Positions 14,047-14,693 of a DNA stretch of 14,693 nucleotides are shown in pieces. The stretch covers positions 1 to 14,693 of the forward strand of contig DSDH01000207.1 in the NCBI GenBank assembly GCA_011055475.1. Reading direction: 5' to 3'. Each line of letters begins with the position of its first letter. The stretch's first letter is position 1. Both the position numbers and the translations under genes were made by a program. The notes beneath the pieces are model-generated. The model worked only from the letters and a program-made list of their open reading frames with translations. It was not told the origin of the DNA and made no database searches. Source of the DNA: Phycisphaerales bacterium (GTDB lineage Bacteria; Planctomycetota; Phycisphaerae; Sedimentisphaerales; Anaerohalosphaeraceae).

Positions 14047-14264
14047 AGGCGACACCAAACTCACGACATGAACCACATAAGGGCGGCTGCTTCGGGGCGC
14101 GCACGCGCACACCCTCCACCCGGCGTGCATCCTGCATCATCTGGCGGTTCGCTGGAGTGATCTCACCTCCCCCCGCCCGACTTCGTCGGGCTCCGGTGTA
14201 TCCTCCACCACGCCTGCCTCCGGCATCGATGGTGTCCATCATCCCCCACCACCGATAATATCAC

Positions 14265-14294
14265 ATGATACCTTGCCCTGCCACTGCGAGTCAA
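14265..14294 (-). promoter_or_regulatory. Sigma70-like promoter for the PEP-CTERM gene
   Basis: Read on the - strand, TTGACT (14289-14294), an 18-nt spacer and TATCAT (14265-14270) match consensus at 5/6 and 5/6. This is the best promoter-like site in the window. It places the start near 14258. Confidence 0.6.
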
Positions 14295-14347
14295 GGACGA
14301 ATTCGCAAAAATCTGGCCTGAACGAAATCTCTTCTTGAAAATGCGTC

Positions 14348-14374
14348 TGCGGCGGGTTTGGTCTCGCCGCCGCA
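14348..14374. repeat. 8-bp inverted repeat between divergent promoters
   Basis: TGCGGCGG (14348-14355) and CCGCCGCA (14367-14374) are exact inverted repeats with an 11-nt spacer. There is no T-run on either side in the right orientation for a terminator. Placed between the promoters of the PEP-CTERM and acetyltransferase genes, it could be an operator. Confidence 0.4.
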
Positions 14375-14395
14375 AAAGGGTCCATTGCAGGGGGC

Positions 14396-14424
14396 TTGTG
14401 GCCCGGTCGGGGCGGCGATATACT
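14396..14424 (+). promoter_or_regulatory. Promoter for the acetyltransferase gene, leaderless type
   Basis: TATACT (14419-14424, 5/6) ends 6 nt before the ATG at 14431, so transcription would start at or next to the A of the start codon. A weak TTGTGG (14396-14401) lies at 17-nt spacing. No Shine-Dalgarno sequence is present before the ATG, as expected for a leaderless mRNA. Confidence 0.45.
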
Positions 14425-14430
14425 GCCCAC

Positions 14431-14693
14431 ATGGAGATTCGAAACGCGACAGTGCAAGACGCCCAGGCGATTCACGAGCTGATCAGCACCCATGCCCAGC
14501 GGGATCGGATGCTTTTCAGGCCCATCTCAGACGTTTTTGAGGGCTTGCAGGCCTTTTTCGTGGCCGAGATCGAGGACCGGGTGGTCGGGTGTTGCGCGCT
14601 GAAGATCATCTGGTCGGACCTGGCCGAGATCCAGTCTTTGGCCGTCCGTGAGGGCTGGGCCGGTCGCGGAATCGGCCGGGCACTCGTGGAGGC
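14431..14693 (+). CDS. GNAT N-acetyltransferase, ArgA-like (3' partial)
   Basis: 87 codons are seen before the window ends. The start MEIRNATVQDAQAIHELI is the usual opening of GNAT domains. LFRPISDVFEGLQAFFVAEIEDRVVGCCAL and DLAEIQSLAVREGWAGRGIGRALVE follow closely the short ArgA-type N-acetyltransferases annotated as N-acetylglutamate synthases, which acetylate Glu in the first step of arginine synthesis. The acetyl-CoA loop is GWAGRGIGRALVE (R/QxxGxG/A type). The missing C-terminus prevents a firmer call, and GNAT substrates are hard to predict, so no symbol is given. It is divergent from the PEP-CTERM gene. There is no ribosome binding site. Confidence 0.85.
   Translation, partial: MEIRNATVQDAQAIHELISTHAQRDRMLFRPISDVFEGLQAFFVAEIEDRVVGCCALKIIWSDLAEIQSLAVREGWAGRGIGRALVE

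Larger units (their letters stand above)
13976..14258 (-). promoter_or_regulatory. Long structured 5' leader of the PEP-CTERM gene, candidate CsrA-type target
   Basis: From the predicted start near 14258 to the ATG the leader is about 283 nt. Hairpins in order on the - strand: 14228-14240 (GATGG/CCATC), 14195-14209 (GGTG/CACC, loop GAGGATA), 14175-14191 (GCCCGAC/GTCGGGC, loop GAA), a larger imperfect stem joining 14153-14159 with 14110-14118, which encloses 14126-14136 (TGC/GCA, loop AGGAT), then 14027-14046 (CCGGTGA/TCACCGG), and 13977-13994 (CTGTTC/GAACAG, loop GGAGGA). The last loop is the Shine-Dalgarno sequence. GGA in a hairpin loop is the recognition pattern of CsrA/RsmA. No known riboswitch consensus was recognised. 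Structure is read by eye, without energy calculation. Confidence 0.5.

Noticed and set aside
13976..14242. Extension of the PEP-CTERM reading frame upstream to 14242
   Set aside because: The added residues are Arg/Gly-rich and would bury the signal peptide 90 residues inside the protein; ATG 13975 has a strong ribosome binding site.
13976..14258. Cyclic-di-GMP (GEMM) riboswitch in the PEP-CTERM leader
   Set aside because: A GACGCA and a GGGCAAGCAAACC-like stretch recall parts of GEMM, but order and spacing are wrong and the second half of the fold does not fit before the start codon.
14163..14432. 89-aa open frame on the - strand in the divergent promoter region
   Set aside because: It overlaps the best promoter-like site and the inverted repeat; translation is Arg-rich with no pattern.
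1..14693. CRISPR array, tRNA or rRNA genes, complete insertion sequence
   Set aside because: No regularly spaced direct repeats, no cloverleaf-like segment with a TTCGAATC-type arm, no rRNA-like stretch and no transposase frame were seen on either strand.

Overview
The window looks like a piece of a G+C-rich planctomycete chromosome, most likely from the Phycisphaerae/Sedimentisphaerales side of the phylum. This is inferred from gene content: a C-terminal dockerin-like pair of Asp-rich repeats, a short PEP-CTERM surface protein, several Tat-exported TIM-barrel proteins, a DUF362 protein and a DUF2961/GH172 protein. No rRNA, tRNA, CRISPR array or complete transposon is visible.

Region 1 (1-9216, all + strand) opens with the 3' part of a large secreted protein ending in an InlB-like repeat and a dockerin-like tail. 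A promoter-like site (1704-1732) then starts a run of six closely spaced genes: a Tat-exported TIM-barrel protein, a secreted glycosidase-like protein, a Tat-exported sugar isomerase-like protein, a lipoprotein-like protein of unknown function, a DUF362 protein (translationally coupled by a GTGA overlap) and a secreted GH172-family glycosidase. Five of the six carry an export signal, so the block is best read as a cell-envelope carbohydrate-processing locus with unknown substrate. There may be an internal promoter at 4567-4594.

Region 2 (9217-12079) holds a CmoB-like SAM methyltransferase on the - strand and, divergent from it, gatB on the + strand, without gatA or gatC beside it.

Region 3 (12080-13000) holds a HicB/HicA-like pair on the - strand. 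The HicA-like protein has Gly-Gly-Glu where the family has Gly-Ser-His, so the catalytic His is missing. Two related GGGGAC-GTT motifs in inverted orientation bracket the pair.

Region 4 (13000-14693) holds a PEP-CTERM gene on the - strand with a good sigma70-type promoter and a leader of about 283 nt. The leader contains several hairpins. Three of them present GGA in the loop, including one whose loop is the Shine-Dalgarno sequence itself, a pattern typical of CsrA/RsmA targets. This is the most interesting regulatory signal in the window. The last gene, cut by the window end, is an ArgA-like GNAT acetyltransferase whose -10 element lies 6 nt before the ATG, suggesting a leaderless mRNA.
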